DNA from: UBA7803 sp041395905
GTDB taxonomy: Bacteria; Pseudomonadota; Gammaproteobacteria; Pseudomonadales; Azotimanducaceae
Assembly: GCA_041395905.1 (NCBI GenBank)
Contig: JAWKZP010000018.1
Coordinates: 1 to 64,000, forward strand
Direction: 5' to 3'
Length of the DNA stretch: 64,000 nt
The translations under genes and the position numbers were made by a program. This document shows positions 17,147 to 25,868 of this stretch, one piece after another (position 1 is the stretch's first letter; each line of letters opens with the position of its first letter). The notes beneath the pieces are model-generated. The model did no database searches. It saw nothing but the letters and a program-made list of their open reading frames with translations, and had not been told where the DNA came from.

Positions 17147-17304
17147 CTGTCACCAAAGCGTCATCTCACCTTGATTTCAGCATTGTCTGACACGATTAAC
17201 TATTTATTTTCAATAGGTTACAGACGGGAACTATAACAATTATCCTAACGCCTCGCTAACTTGGGCCCTGCCGCCGATGTGCATAAATCTGGTGCGGCTC
17301 CCGG

Positions 17305-17643
17305 TTACGGGGCGTTTCCTTCAGTAACAACCTTCAGGTGATCCTCGACCCGCGCGACGCCGGGCACGGACTGGACGACCTCGATCGCGTGGGCTCTGCG
17401 GGCCGGATCGGGCATCTCGCCATAGAGGTACACGACGCCACGCACGACCTCCATGTCGATGGCCAGCGACTTGATATCCGGGTCGTGCATGAGCTTGAGC
17501 TTTACCGCCGACTGCAGTGACGCGTCGTCCAGAAACTCCCCCAGGGTACGGTGACTGTCGCTCGTGTACCCCTGGCAGCCCGCCGCCAGCAGCGCGGCCA
17601 CGAGCAACGCCGTGAATCCTGCAACCCTTCTCAATCCGCGCAT
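17305..17643 (-). CDS. BON-domain lipoprotein
   Basis: 112 residues from ATG 17643. A lipoprotein signal peptide ends in LLAAGC (Cys near residue 23). The rest is one BON domain: a TLGEFLDDASLQSAVKLKLM helix, DIKSLAIDMEVVRGVVYLYG, then ARRAHAIEVVQSVPGVARVEDHLKVV. BON proteins of the OsmY/YraP type sit in the periplasm or outer membrane and help envelope integrity. The longer open frame to 18114 is antisense to the next gene. It is divergent from the lactonase-like gene. Confidence 0.85.
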   Translation of the reverse strand: MRGLRRVAGFTALLVAALLAAGCQGYTSDSHRTLGEFLDDASLQSAVKLKLMHDPDIKSLAIDMEVVRGVVYLYGEMPDPARRAHAIEVVQSVPGVARVEDHLKVVTEGNAP

Positions 17644-17706
17644 TCTGTGTGCTCCTCGCCGGCTGCCGCGTACAATGACGCCGCGAAAAATAACACGGAG
17701 ACCTCC

Positions 17707-18627
17707 ATGAGCGAACTGACGGTGCTCGCCGAAGGGCTGCGCTTTCCCGAAGGCCCCATCGCCATGCCCGACGGCAGTGTCATTCTGGTCGAGATCGCCC
17801 GCGGCACGCTGAGCCGTGTGCGCGACGGCAAGGTGGAGGTGATCGCGAAGCTCGGCGGCGGCCCCAACGGCGCCGCCATCGGGCCGGACGGCCACTGCTA
17901 CGTGTGCAACAACGGCGGCTTCAAATGGATCGAGGCCGGCGACCGGCTGTTCCCGGGGGAAGAGCCGGAAAGCTATGCGGGCGGGCGCATCGAGAAGGTC
18001 GATCTGGAGACGGGCGCCATCGAGGTGCTCTACACCAATTGCGAAGGCCAGCAGCTGCGCGGCCCCAACGACCTGGTGTTCGATCGCCACGGCGGCTTCT
18101 GGTTTACCGATCACGGCAAGACCCGCGCGCGCGAGCGCGACCGCACCGGCGTCTACTACGCCAAAGCCGACGGCTCCTACATCGAGGAAGTGATCTTCCC
18201 CATGGAGGGGCCGAATGGCATCGGCCTGTCGCCGGACGAGGACGAGCTCTACATCGCGGAGACCACCACGGGGCGGCTGTGGGCCTACGAGCTGTCCGGC
18301 CCCGGGCGGTTGAAGGGCGAGCGCGGCGACAAGCCGGACGGCGGTCGACTGGTGGCTGGACGTGCCGGCTACTTCCTGTTCGACAGCCTGGCGGTGGACG
18401 CTGAAGGCAACGTCTGCATCGCCACCATCATCGACGGCGGCATCACCATCCTCAAACCGCGCGGTGGCGAGCCCGAGTTCGTTGCCATGCCCGACATCGT
18501 CACCACCAACATCTGCTTCGGCGGGACGGATCTGAAGACCGCGTACATCACGCTGTCTTCCACCGGCAAGCTGGTGAGCATGCCGTGGCAGCGTGCCGGC
18601 CTGCCATTGAACTACCTCAACACCTGA
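17707..18627 (+). CDS. SMP-30/gluconolactonase (LRE) family protein
   Basis: 306 residues from ATG 17707, with CGGAG 7 bases upstream; longer frames are not supported. Six-bladed propeller family: EGLRFPEGPIAMPDGSVILVEI, GPNGAAIGPDGHCYVCNNGG, RGPNDLVFDRHGGFWFTDHG with the metal ligands Asn and Asp, and NGIGLSPDEDELYIAETTTGRLW. Members hydrolyse lactones of sugar acids or other small molecules. Its stop overlaps the start of the solute-binding protein gene by one base (TGATG), so it opens an uptake and hydrolysis operon. Confidence 0.9.
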   Translation: MSELTVLAEGLRFPEGPIAMPDGSVILVEIARGTLSRVRDGKVEVIAKLGGGPNGAAIGPDGHCYVCNNGGFKWIEAGDRLFPGEEPESYAGGRIEKVDLETGAIEVLYTNCEGQQLRGPNDLVFDRHGGFWFTDHGKTRARERDRTGVYYAKADGSYIEEVIFPMEGPNGIGLSPDEDELYIAETTTGRLWAYELSGPGRLKGERGDKPDGGRLVAGRAGYFLFDSLAVDAEGNVCIATIIDGGITILKPRGGEPEFVAMPDIVTTNICFGGTDLKTAYITLSSTGKLVSMPWQRAGLPLNYLNT

Positions 18628-19571
18628 TGCGGGTTCTGCTGCTCGCGCTGCTGCTTGCCGCGCTGCCCGCGGCCGCGCTCGAGCGGGTGCATTTTCTGAT
18701 TCCCGCCGGCCCTGGCGGCGGGCTGGACAGCACGGCGCGGGCTCTGGGCGCGGCCATGGCCGAGGCGAAGCTCGTCGAGCGGGCGTCGTTCGAGAACATG
18801 ACCGGCGGTGGCGGCGGCCGTGCCATGAGCCACCTGATCGAAACCGCGCCGCGCCAGCAGGACACCCTGATGGTGAACTCGACCCCGCTGCTGGTGCGCT
18901 CGCTGCAGGGATTGTTTCCGCACACCTGGCGCGACCTCGTGCCCATTGCCGGGCTCATCGCCGAGTCCAGCGTGATCGCGGTACGCAGCGACAGCCCGTT
19001 CGGGGATTTCGCCTCGCTACGCCGGCAACTGCTGGACAGCCCCGGCGCGCTCACGGTGGGCGGCGGCTCTGTGAGGGGCAGTTTCGACCACGTGGCGCTG
19101 GCCATGATGCTCGAGCCCACCGGCATCGCGCCGCGTGCGCTGCGCTACCTGCCCTACGACGGCGGCGGCAAGGCCATGCTGGCGCTGCTCGGAGGAGAGA
19201 TCGACGTGCTCTCCACGGGGCTCGGCGAGGTGCTCGGCTACGTTGCCAGCGGCGACGTACGGGTGCTCGCCATCAGCTCCAGCGTGCGCAACCCTGCCCT
19301 GCCCGACGTACCGACGTTGACAGAACTCGGCTTTCCCGTGGAGGTGAGCAACTGGCGCGGGGTATTCGCGGCACCCGGCACACCGGAGGCACAGATCGCC
19401 GCGCTCAGCGCCGCGGTGCAGGCCGCCACTGCCACCGAAAGCTGGCGCGAGGCGCTCGCGCGCTACGGCTGGGCGCCGCAACTGCTGGAGGGAGATGCGT
19501 TCGCGCGCTACCTCGAGCAGCAGGAAGCGCAGCTCGCCCGTGCCATGCGCGAGCTCGGCTTCATCCGCTGA
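18627..19571 (+). CDS. tctC: Tripartite tricarboxylate transporter substrate-binding protein (TctC/Bug family)
   Basis: 314 residues from ATG 18627. A short signal peptide (RVLLLALLLAALPAAA) precedes HFLIPAGPGGGLDSTARAL, the Bug-family ligand loop. Other family features are FENMTGGGGGRA, YLPYDGGGKAMLALLGGEID and PDVPTLTELGFPVEVSNWRG. It captures a carboxylate in the periplasm and delivers it to TctAB, encoded immediately downstream. Confidence 0.9.
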   Translation: MRVLLLALLLAALPAAALERVHFLIPAGPGGGLDSTARALGAAMAEAKLVERASFENMTGGGGGRAMSHLIETAPRQQDTLMVNSTPLLVRSLQGLFPHTWRDLVPIAGLIAESSVIAVRSDSPFGDFASLRRQLLDSPGALTVGGGSVRGSFDHVALAMMLEPTGIAPRALRYLPYDGGGKAMLALLGGEIDVLSTGLGEVLGYVASGDVRVLAISSSVRNPALPDVPTLTELGFPVEVSNWRGVFAAPGTPEAQIAALSAAVQAATATESWREALARYGWAPQLLEGDAFARYLEQQEAQLARAMRELGFIR

Positions 19572-19595
19572 CCGCCGCGCAGCCGCCGCCACGTA

Positions 19596-20036
19596 ATGGG
19601 TTACCGTGCGCTTGTGCTCCTGCTGCTGGCCGTGACCGTCGGCTACCTGATGCTGGCCCGCAACATCGAGCTCGACCCCTGGAGCGCAGAGGAGCTGGTG
19701 ACCAGCCGTACCCTGCCTACCCTGTACGGCGCGCTGCTGAGTCTGGTGCTGCTGGCGCTGCTGATCACGCGCCATCCCGGAAATCTGGCGGCACGCCAGA
19801 TCGCGCGCACCGGTTGGATGTTGCTGATGCTGGTCGCCTTCGTGGCGCTGGTGCCGCTGGCGGGGATCTGGCCCGCCTCGGCGGCGCTGCTGCTCGGCGC
19901 GCTGCTGCTGCTGGGTGAGCGTCGGCCTGCGGTCCTGCTGGGTCTACCCTCCGGCATCGCGCTGGTGGGTTGGCTGCTGGTGGAACAGCTGCTCGGCATC
20001 TACGTGCCGGGCGCCGGCCTCTGGAGCGGCGCGTGA
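19596..20036 (+). CDS. tctB: Tripartite tricarboxylate transporter small membrane subunit TctB
   Basis: 146 residues, four hydrophobic segments, the size and topology of TctB. Recognition rests mainly on position between TctC and TctA, plus a pattern with an N-terminal helix, a long basic loop after LLITRHPGNLAARQ, and two or three helices. Its stop overlaps the GTG start of tctA (GTGA), indicating translational coupling. Confidence 0.85.
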   Translation: MGYRALVLLLLAVTVGYLMLARNIELDPWSAEELVTSRTLPTLYGALLSLVLLALLITRHPGNLAARQIARTGWMLLMLVAFVALVPLAGIWPASAALLLGALLLLGERRPAVLLGLPSGIALVGWLLVEQLLGIYVPGAGLWSGA

Positions 20037-21496
20037 TCGACGGCATCCTCACCGGCTTCGCCACGGCGCTCGCGCCGGACAATCTGTTCTGGGTGCTGGT
20101 CGGCTGCCTGTCGGGCACCGTGATCGGCATGCTGCCCGGGCTCGGTCCCATCACCGCCATCGCGCTGATGATTCCGGTGAGCTACAACCTCGACCCCGCC
20201 GGCGGTCTGATCATGATGGCCGGCGTGTACTACGGCGCCGTGTTCGGCGGCTCGACCTCGGCGATCCTGATCAACGCGCCGGGGGTCGCCAGCACGGTGG
20301 CCACTTCCTTCGACGGTTACCCGATGGCCCGCGAAGGCAAGGCCGGACGGGCGCTGGCCATCGCAGCCTACGCGTCGTTCGCCGGCGGCACCCTGAGCGC
20401 CGTGCTGCTGATGCTGTTTGCCGGCTACCTGGCAGCCGTGGCGCTCGAGTTCCAGAGCCCCGAGTACACGCTGCTGCTGGTGCTGGCGCTATCGAGCACC
20501 GTGGTGTTCGCTACGCGCGGTCAACGCCTGTCGGGCCTCGCTACGCTGCTCATCGGCCTGATGCTCGGCACCGTGGGCACGGATCAGCTGGCCGGCGTGC
20601 AGCGCTTCACCCTGGGCCGGCTCGATCTCGCCGACGGCATCAACTTCGTCATCGTCGTCATGGCGACCTTCGCCCTGGCCGAGGCGCTGCGCATGCTGCT
20701 GCAGGACGAGCAGCACCCCCCGCAGACGTTCCACGCGACCCAGTTGAGCGTGCCGCGCGAGCAGGTGCGCAGCCTCGCGCCGGTGGTGGGGCGCAGCTCG
20801 CTGCTGGGATTTCTGGTGGGGGTGCTGCCGGGTGCGGGCGCCACCCTGGCCAGCTTCTTCGCCTACGACCTCGAGAAGCGTATCGGCAACGGCAGCCGGG
20901 AGTCCGGCGTGGCAGCGCCCGAGGCGGCGAACAACGCGGCGTCCACGGGCTCTTTCGTGCCGCTGCTGACCCTCGGCATACCGGGCTCGGGCACCACGGC
21001 GGTGCTGCTCGGCGTGATGCTGAGCTACGGCCTGCAGCCGGGACCGAGGCTACTGGAAGAACAACCGGACGTGTTCTGGGGCGTGATCGTGAGCATGTAC
21101 GTCGGCAACCTGATTCTGCTGCTTCTGAATCTGCCGTTGATTCCCTACCTCGCGCGGCTGGTGAATCTGCGCCCGCGCGTGCTCATCCCGCTGGTGCTGG
21201 TGTTCGCCTTTCTGGGCGTGTATCTGACCACGCTCAACCCGTTCGATCTGGCGCTCATGCTCGGGCTCGCGCTGCTGGCCCTGGCGCTGCGCTGGTTCGG
21301 GTTCCCGCTGGCGCCGCTGCTGCTCGGCTTCATACTCAGCGGGCTGCTGGAGGAGAATCTGCGACGGACCCTGTTCCTCGCCAACGGCGACCCGGGCTTT
21401 CTGCTCGAGCGGCCGGCAGCCGTGGTCATCGCCGGGCTGTGTCTAGTAATCTGGGCGGTGCCGCTGGTCCGTCAGATCCGGGGGCGCGAAGATTGA
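20033..21496 (+). CDS. tctA: Tripartite tricarboxylate transporter large permease TctA
   Basis: 487 residues from GTG 20033. Typical TctA: GTVIGMLPGLGPITAIALMIP, GVYYGAVFGGSTSAILINAPG, SFDGYPMAREGKAGRAL, and later NNAASTGSFVPLLTLGIPGSGTTAVLLG. About twelve hydrophobic segments. Moves the carboxylate across the inner membrane using an ion gradient. The longer frame starting at 19970 would overlap tctB and is not needed. Confidence 0.93.
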   Translation: MIDGILTGFATALAPDNLFWVLVGCLSGTVIGMLPGLGPITAIALMIPVSYNLDPAGGLIMMAGVYYGAVFGGSTSAILINAPGVASTVATSFDGYPMAREGKAGRALAIAAYASFAGGTLSAVLLMLFAGYLAAVALEFQSPEYTLLLVLALSSTVVFATRGQRLSGLATLLIGLMLGTVGTDQLAGVQRFTLGRLDLADGINFVIVVMATFALAEALRMLLQDEQHPPQTFHATQLSVPREQVRSLAPVVGRSSLLGFLVGVLPGAGATLASFFAYDLEKRIGNGSRESGVAAPEAANNAASTGSFVPLLTLGIPGSGTTAVLLGVMLSYGLQPGPRLLEEQPDVFWGVIVSMYVGNLILLLLNLPLIPYLARLVNLRPRVLIPLVLVFAFLGVYLTTLNPFDLALMLGLALLALALRWFGFPLAPLLLGFILSGLLEENLRRTLFLANGDPGFLLERPAAVVIAGLCLVIWAVPLVRQIRGRED

Positions 21497-21547
21497 ACGC
21501 CACGGGCCTGCACCCGCAGGCCAACCAGCGACAGGAGGAATGCGCAC

Positions 21548-22309
21548 ATGCCGATGCTGCAACGGGAAGCCTGCAGGATTTTCTACGAAGTTGCCGGGGA
21601 CGGACCCACCACGCTGCTGCTCACCCACGGCTACAGCGCCACCTCCTACATGTGGCGCGGCATCGTCGAGGCGCTGAAAGACCGCTACCGCCTGATCACC
21701 TGGGACATCCGCGGTCACGGCCGCTCCGACAGCCCCAGCGACCCGGCGGCCTACAGCAAGGCGCTGGCGCTCGGCGACATGCTCGCGCTCATCGACGCGG
21801 CCGGCGCAGACCGGGCCATCCTCATGGGCCATTCCCTCGGCGGCTATCTGTCGCTGTCGTTTCACGTGGAGCATCCGGACCGGGTGGGCGGCCTGATCCT
21901 GGTGGGGACCGGGCCCGGCTACCGCAACCCTGAGGCGCGCACCGGCTGGAACGACCAGGCGGAAGGACGGGCGAAGTTCTTCGAGACCAACGGGATCGAC
22001 AATCTCGAGCTCGCCGAAGCCCACGGCAAGCAGCACCGCAGCGCCGAGGGCCTGGCTCTGGCCGCCCGTGGCATCCTGGCCCAGCACGACGGCCTGGTGA
22101 TGGAGAACCTGACCCGGATTGCGGTACCGACGCTGATCGTGGTCGGCGCGGACGACAAGCCGTTTCTCGGCGCGAGCGACTACATGGCCAAGCGTATCCC
22201 CGGGGCGCAACTGGTGACGCTGCCGGATGCGGGACACATTCCGAACATCGATCAGCCGGCCGCTTTCGAGGCCGCGGTCGGCGGGTTTCTGGCCAGGGTC
22301 GCTGCCTGA
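21548..22309 (+). CDS. Alpha/beta-fold hydrolase
   Basis: 253 residues. Oxyanion region LLLTHGYSATSYMW, WDIRGHGRSDSP, nucleophile elbow GHSLGGYLS (Ser near residue 97), acid in IVVGADDKPFLG, and His in PDAGHIPNIDQP. A complete catalytic triad is visible. It lies 51 bp after tctA with AGGAGG upstream, so it may be the last gene of the lactonase/transporter operon and could hydrolyse an ester or lactone taken up by it. The substrate is unknown. Confidence 0.9.
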   Translation: MPMLQREACRIFYEVAGDGPTTLLLTHGYSATSYMWRGIVEALKDRYRLITWDIRGHGRSDSPSDPAAYSKALALGDMLALIDAAGADRAILMGHSLGGYLSLSFHVEHPDRVGGLILVGTGPGYRNPEARTGWNDQAEGRAKFFETNGIDNLELAEAHGKQHRSAEGLALAARGILAQHDGLVMENLTRIAVPTLIVVGADDKPFLGASDYMAKRIPGAQLVTLPDAGHIPNIDQPAAFEAAVGGFLARVAA

Positions 22310-22394
22310 CTCGCGCGCCGGCGGGGACTTCCGGCCACACTGAGCAAGCCGCCGCGGCGTCGCTAAAGATAGCCGATCTAATTTCTGTGAACTG

Positions 22395-22817
22395 GTGAGG
22401 GTAGGACGTGCGCAGACCGTTTGGCGCCAGCCGAGACGAGGGGACGAAGAGCAGATCAACCTGACGCCCATGCTGGACGTCGTTTTCATCATGCTCATCT
22501 TCTTCATCGTGACTGCAACCTTCGTCAAGGAAGTGGGCCTAGACGTCAACCAGCCGGACGAGGACAAGCCCAAAACCGTCGACCCGGACAAGAAGAGCAT
22601 CGTGGTGCGCATAACCGACCGCGATCGCATCATCATCGCCCAGCGCGACGTCGACTGGCGCTCCGTGCGGGCCAACATCGAGCGTCTGCACGCCGAAAAT
22701 CCGGAAGCCCCGGTGATCATCCAGGCACATCCGGAGTCCTCGACCGCGGCCATGATCCACATCATGGACTCGGCCCGGCTCGCAGGCGTCTACAACGTTT
22801 CCCTGGCAGCCGAATAG
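22395..22817 (+). CDS. ExbD/TolR-type biopolymer transport protein, probable N-terminal frameshift
   Basis: 140 residues. The conserved core INLTPMLDVVFIMLIFFIVTATFVKE holds the single transmembrane helix with the functional Asp, followed by a periplasmic domain. ExbD works with ExbB and TonB at the inner membrane. The first 15 residues from GTG 22395 look wrong: the +1 frame from GTG 22408 reads RRPFGASRDEG, a normal ExbD-like N-terminus, and joins the core if one G is restored in the G run near 22440. No exbB, tonB or tolQ gene is adjacent, so its partners must be elsewhere. Confidence 0.85.
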   Translation: MRVGRAQTVWRQPRRGDEEQINLTPMLDVVFIMLIFFIVTATFVKEVGLDVNQPDEDKPKTVDPDKKSIVVRITDRDRIIIAQRDVDWRSVRANIERLHAENPEAPVIIQAHPESSTAAMIHIMDSARLAGVYNVSLAAE

Positions 22818-22914
22818 CCGCCGAGCATCCCCGGGCGCGGGCACGGCGATTTACCCTGCCCGTCCGCCCAACCGCCTGCCTGAATTCTTTTGAACCGCAC
22901 CCGGTGCTGATGCC

Positions 22915-23907
22915 ATGAGCCGGACCATCGATCTGCGCAGCGACACGGTGACCCGGCCGAGCGCGGCCATGCGTCAGGCGATGCATCAAGCCGAGTTGGG
23001 CGACGATGTGTACGGCGAGGATCCCACGGTGAACGCGCTCGAGGCGCTGGCCGCGGACCGGCTCGGGCACGAGGCGGGACTCTTCGTCGCCAGCGGCACC
23101 CAGTCGAACCTGGTTGCCCTGCTCACCCATTGCGGCCGCGGCGACGAATACATCGCCGGCGGCACCGCGCACTGCTACAAGTACGAAGGCGGGGGTGCCG
23201 CAGCGCTGGGCGGCATACAACCGCAAACGCTGCCCTTCGAAGCCGACGGCACCCTGGACCTGCGGGCCGTGGAGCGGCTGGTGAAACCCGATGACCCGCA
23301 CTTTGCGAGGACCCGCCTGCTGTGCCTGGAGAACACCCAGGCCGGCCGCGCCACCGGGCCGGCCTATTTCGAGCTGGCACGCGCATACTGCGATCGCCTG
23401 GGGCTGGCGCTGCACCTGGACGGCGCGCGCCTGTTCAACGCCGCGGTTGCCACCGGTTGCGACGCCCGCGACATCGCCCGGCACTGCGACTCGGTGTCCG
23501 TCTGCCTGTCGAAGGGGCTCGGCGCGCCGGTGGGCTCGGTGCTGGTCGGCAGCGCGGCGTTCATCCACGCGGCGCGGCGCTGGCGCAAGATGGTGGGCGG
23601 CGGCATGCGCCAGGCGGGCGTGCTCGCAGCGGCCGGCATCTACGCGCTCGAGCACAACGTCGACCGTCTTGCCGAGGATCATGACAAGGCCGCGAGGCTC
23701 GCCGCGCTGGTGAACGAGCGCTACCAGGGCGCAGCTGCCCACCACACCAACATGGTGTTCGTCGACCTGCCGGAAGCGGAGCTGTCGAACCTGCGCGAGC
23801 GCTTCGCGCGGCGCGGCATCGTGATCCGCAACGACCGCTGGGTGACCCATCTCGACGTCAGCTTCAACGACATCGAGACGGTGGGCGACGCCCTCAGAGC
23901 AGGCTGA
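22915..23907 (+). CDS. ltaE: Low-specificity L-threonine aldolase
   Basis: 330 residues. A PLP-dependent fold type I enzyme cleaving threonine or allo-threonine to glycine and acetaldehyde in the cytoplasm. Motifs: IDLRSDTVTRPSAAMRQAM, GDDVYGEDPTVN, ENTQAGRATGPAYF, LHLDGARLFNAAVA, and the PLP lysine in VCLSKGLGAPVGSVLVG near residue 205. The 3' end overlaps the convergent nupC gene by 14 bp. Confidence 0.95.
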   Translation: MSRTIDLRSDTVTRPSAAMRQAMHQAELGDDVYGEDPTVNALEALAADRLGHEAGLFVASGTQSNLVALLTHCGRGDEYIAGGTAHCYKYEGGGAAALGGIQPQTLPFEADGTLDLRAVERLVKPDDPHFARTRLLCLENTQAGRATGPAYFELARAYCDRLGLALHLDGARLFNAAVATGCDARDIARHCDSVSVCLSKGLGAPVGSVLVGSAAFIHAARRWRKMVGGGMRQAGVLAAAGIYALEHNVDRLAEDHDKAARLAALVNERYQGAAAHHTNMVFVDLPEAELSNLRERFARRGIVIRNDRWVTHLDVSFNDIETVGDALRAG

Positions 23908-25132
23908 CCAGCGCCACGATCGCGCCCGTGTTGCAGGTAACCAGCGTGCCGGAGATCAGGGTCTTGGGGCCGATCTTCAACAGCTCCTCGCGTCGCTCCG
24001 GCACCAGCGTGCTGAACCCGCCGAGCATGATCCCGAGACTGCCGAAGTTGGCGAATCCGCACAGCGCGTAGGTCATCACCAGGCGGCTCGAGTCACTGAG
24101 CGCGCCCTGACTCAGGCCCGCCATCTGCAGGTACGCCACCAGCTCGTTCAATATCAGTTTGCTGCCGAGCAGCGCGCCCGCGGTCTGCGCCTCCTGCCAG
24201 GGGATGCCGATCAGCCAGGCGACGGGTGAGAAGATCCAGCCCATGACGCGCTCCAGGGTCAACGGCGCATCGCTCACCATCACGCCGCTGAGCAGCTGGT
24301 TCACCAGCGCCACCAGGCTCACCAGAACGATCAGCATGGCGCCGACGTTGGCGGCCAGCCGCAGGCCGTCGTAGGTGCCGCGGGTGATGGCGTCCATCAT
24401 GCTGGAGTAGCTGAGCCCCGCATCGGCGTACTCGGCGTCGGTGGCGGTCTCCGCGGGAATCATGATGCGCGAGACGATCACCGCGCCCAGCACGTTGATC
24501 ACGGAGGCGATCAGCACGTGGCCAAGCGCCCCGGGCACGGTGTTCATCAGCACGTTGGCATAGAGCACCATGATGGAACCCGCCACGGTCGACATGCCGC
24601 AGGTCATCACGGTGAACAGCTCCGAACGCGACAGCCGCGAGAGATAGGCGCGGATCACCAGCGGTGTCTCCACCATGCCGAGAAAGATGCTGGCCGCCGC
24701 CGCCGTACCCACGGCGCCGCCCACGTCCAGCGCCCGGCGCAGCACCGAGCCGAAGGCGCGGATCACCAGCGGCAGCACGCGCCAGTACCAGAATACGGCC
24801 ACCAGCACGCTGAACACGATGATCTGCGGCAGCACGCGAAACGCGAAGATGTAAAGGGCACCGGCCTGATCGATCTGAAACGGCGCGTCACCGCCGCCCA
24901 GGTAGCCGAATACGAACCCCGCACCTGCGGCCGTTGCCGACTCGATGGCGTACACCACATGGTTGAGCAGCAGCAGCGTATTGGCGACCGCAGGCACGCG
25001 CAGCAGCAGCAGGGCCAGCGCAATCTGAATCGCGAGGCCAATGACCACCGGACGCCAGCGCACCGCGCCACGCGCTTCGCTCAACAGCCAGGCGAACGCC
25101 ATCAAGAACACGATCCCGAGAACTGCCTGCAT
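23894..25132 (-). CDS. nupC: NupC/CNT family concentrative nucleoside transporter
   Basis: 412 residues with many hydrophobic segments. CNT signature elements include GFVFGYLGGGD, IIVFSVLVAVFWYWRVLPLVI, ASIFLGMVETPLVIRAYL, FTVMTCGMSTVAGSIMVLYA, KLILNELVAYLQM and YALCGFANFGSLGIMLGG. These import nucleosides with protons or sodium ions. Convergent with ltaE; preceded by the phosphopantetheinyl transferase gene with a 9-bp gap. Confidence 0.93.
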   Translation of the reverse strand: MQAVLGIVFLMAFAWLLSEARGAVRWRPVVIGLAIQIALALLLLRVPAVANTLLLLNHVVYAIESATAAGAGFVFGYLGGGDAPFQIDQAGALYIFAFRVLPQIIVFSVLVAVFWYWRVLPLVIRAFGSVLRRALDVGGAVGTAAAASIFLGMVETPLVIRAYLSRLSRSELFTVMTCGMSTVAGSIMVLYANVLMNTVPGALGHVLIASVINVLGAVIVSRIMIPAETATDAEYADAGLSYSSMMDAITRGTYDGLRLAANVGAMLIVLVSLVALVNQLLSGVMVSDAPLTLERVMGWIFSPVAWLIGIPWQEAQTAGALLGSKLILNELVAYLQMAGLSQGALSDSSRLVMTYALCGFANFGSLGIMLGGFSTLVPERREELLKIGPKTLISGTLVTCNTGAIVALVSLL

Positions 25133-25141
25133 GACGCGCCG

Positions 25142-25861
25142 CTACCGTTGCTTGCGCGGGATGATAAACACAGACAGCACGTAGCGCTCGAAGAACCCGA
25201 AGTAGCCTTCGCCCTGGTCCATCACGCGATTGGGTTCGTGCTCACCGACGTAGCGCAGGCGGAACCGGCCCGCTGCCCAGTCGGCATCCACCTCGGCCTC
25301 CATGAAGCCGATGAACTTGCCCACCAGTGGGTTCACGGCCTTGTAGCCGGCTTCCTTGGCGCTGAACACCAGGGCCGGAAAGCGGGCGTCTTCCTGCTCG
25401 ACGCGTTGCAACTCGGATGCGGTGAGCAGCTTGCGATGCAGCGCCGGCGTCACGCGATCGGCTTGTTCGAGATCTATGCCGAGGCTGGCGCAGGTGTTTG
25501 CGCGCGCCACCGCAGCCACTACGAGATCGTCCGCATGGGTGATGCTGCCGGTACAACCCTCGGGCCACAGGGGCCGCCGCGAAGTGTCGCGCCCGATTGC
25601 GCCCGCCGGCAGCCCCAGCAGCGCCATGGCCCGGCGCGCCAGCACCCGCCCGGTAGCAAACTCATTGATCCGTTTCGGCACCGCGCGTTCGATGGCCTGG
25701 CGCTCCGCGGCCAGCAGCTGCGCGCCGCAGTCCCAGGCGTGCGCCACCACCATCTGAGCACCCGGCAGCGCGGGCAGCCAGTGGGGGCGCGCGAGCTGCA
25801 ACGGCGGTAGCGATTCCCATTCCACCGCCGAATTGTCGTGCAGGGTGCTTCCGGATACCAT
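25142..25861 (-). CDS. 4'-phosphopantetheinyl transferase superfamily protein (EntD-like)
   Basis: 239 residues from ATG 25861. It transfers phosphopantetheine from CoA to a carrier protein serine. Key motifs: the arginine-rich FATGRVLARRAMALLGLP, WPEGCTGSITHADDLVVAAV, the metal-binding GIDLEQADRV, and FSAKEAGYKAVNPLVGKFIGF. This is the EntD/Sfp-like layout. No NRPS or PKS gene is nearby, so its client is unknown. Its start codon is only 7 bp from the divergent CPT-like gene, so each promoter must lie inside the neighbour or a start lies further in. Confidence 0.88.
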   Translation of the reverse strand: MVSGSTLHDNSAVEWESLPPLQLARPHWLPALPGAQMVVAHAWDCGAQLLAAERQAIERAVPKRINEFATGRVLARRAMALLGLPAGAIGRDTSRRPLWPEGCTGSITHADDLVVAAVARANTCASLGIDLEQADRVTPALHRKLLTASELQRVEQEDARFPALVFSAKEAGYKAVNPLVGKFIGFMEAEVDADWAAGRFRLRYVGEHEPNRVMDQGEGYFGFFERYVLSVFIIPRKQR

Positions 25862-25868
25862 CCGCCAA

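Noticed and set aside
19915..21933. 672-residue plus-strand frame across tctB, tctA and the hydrolase
   Set aside because: Frame-shifted reading of TctA and the hydrolase, extremely Arg-rich; TctA in the other frame has clear family motifs.
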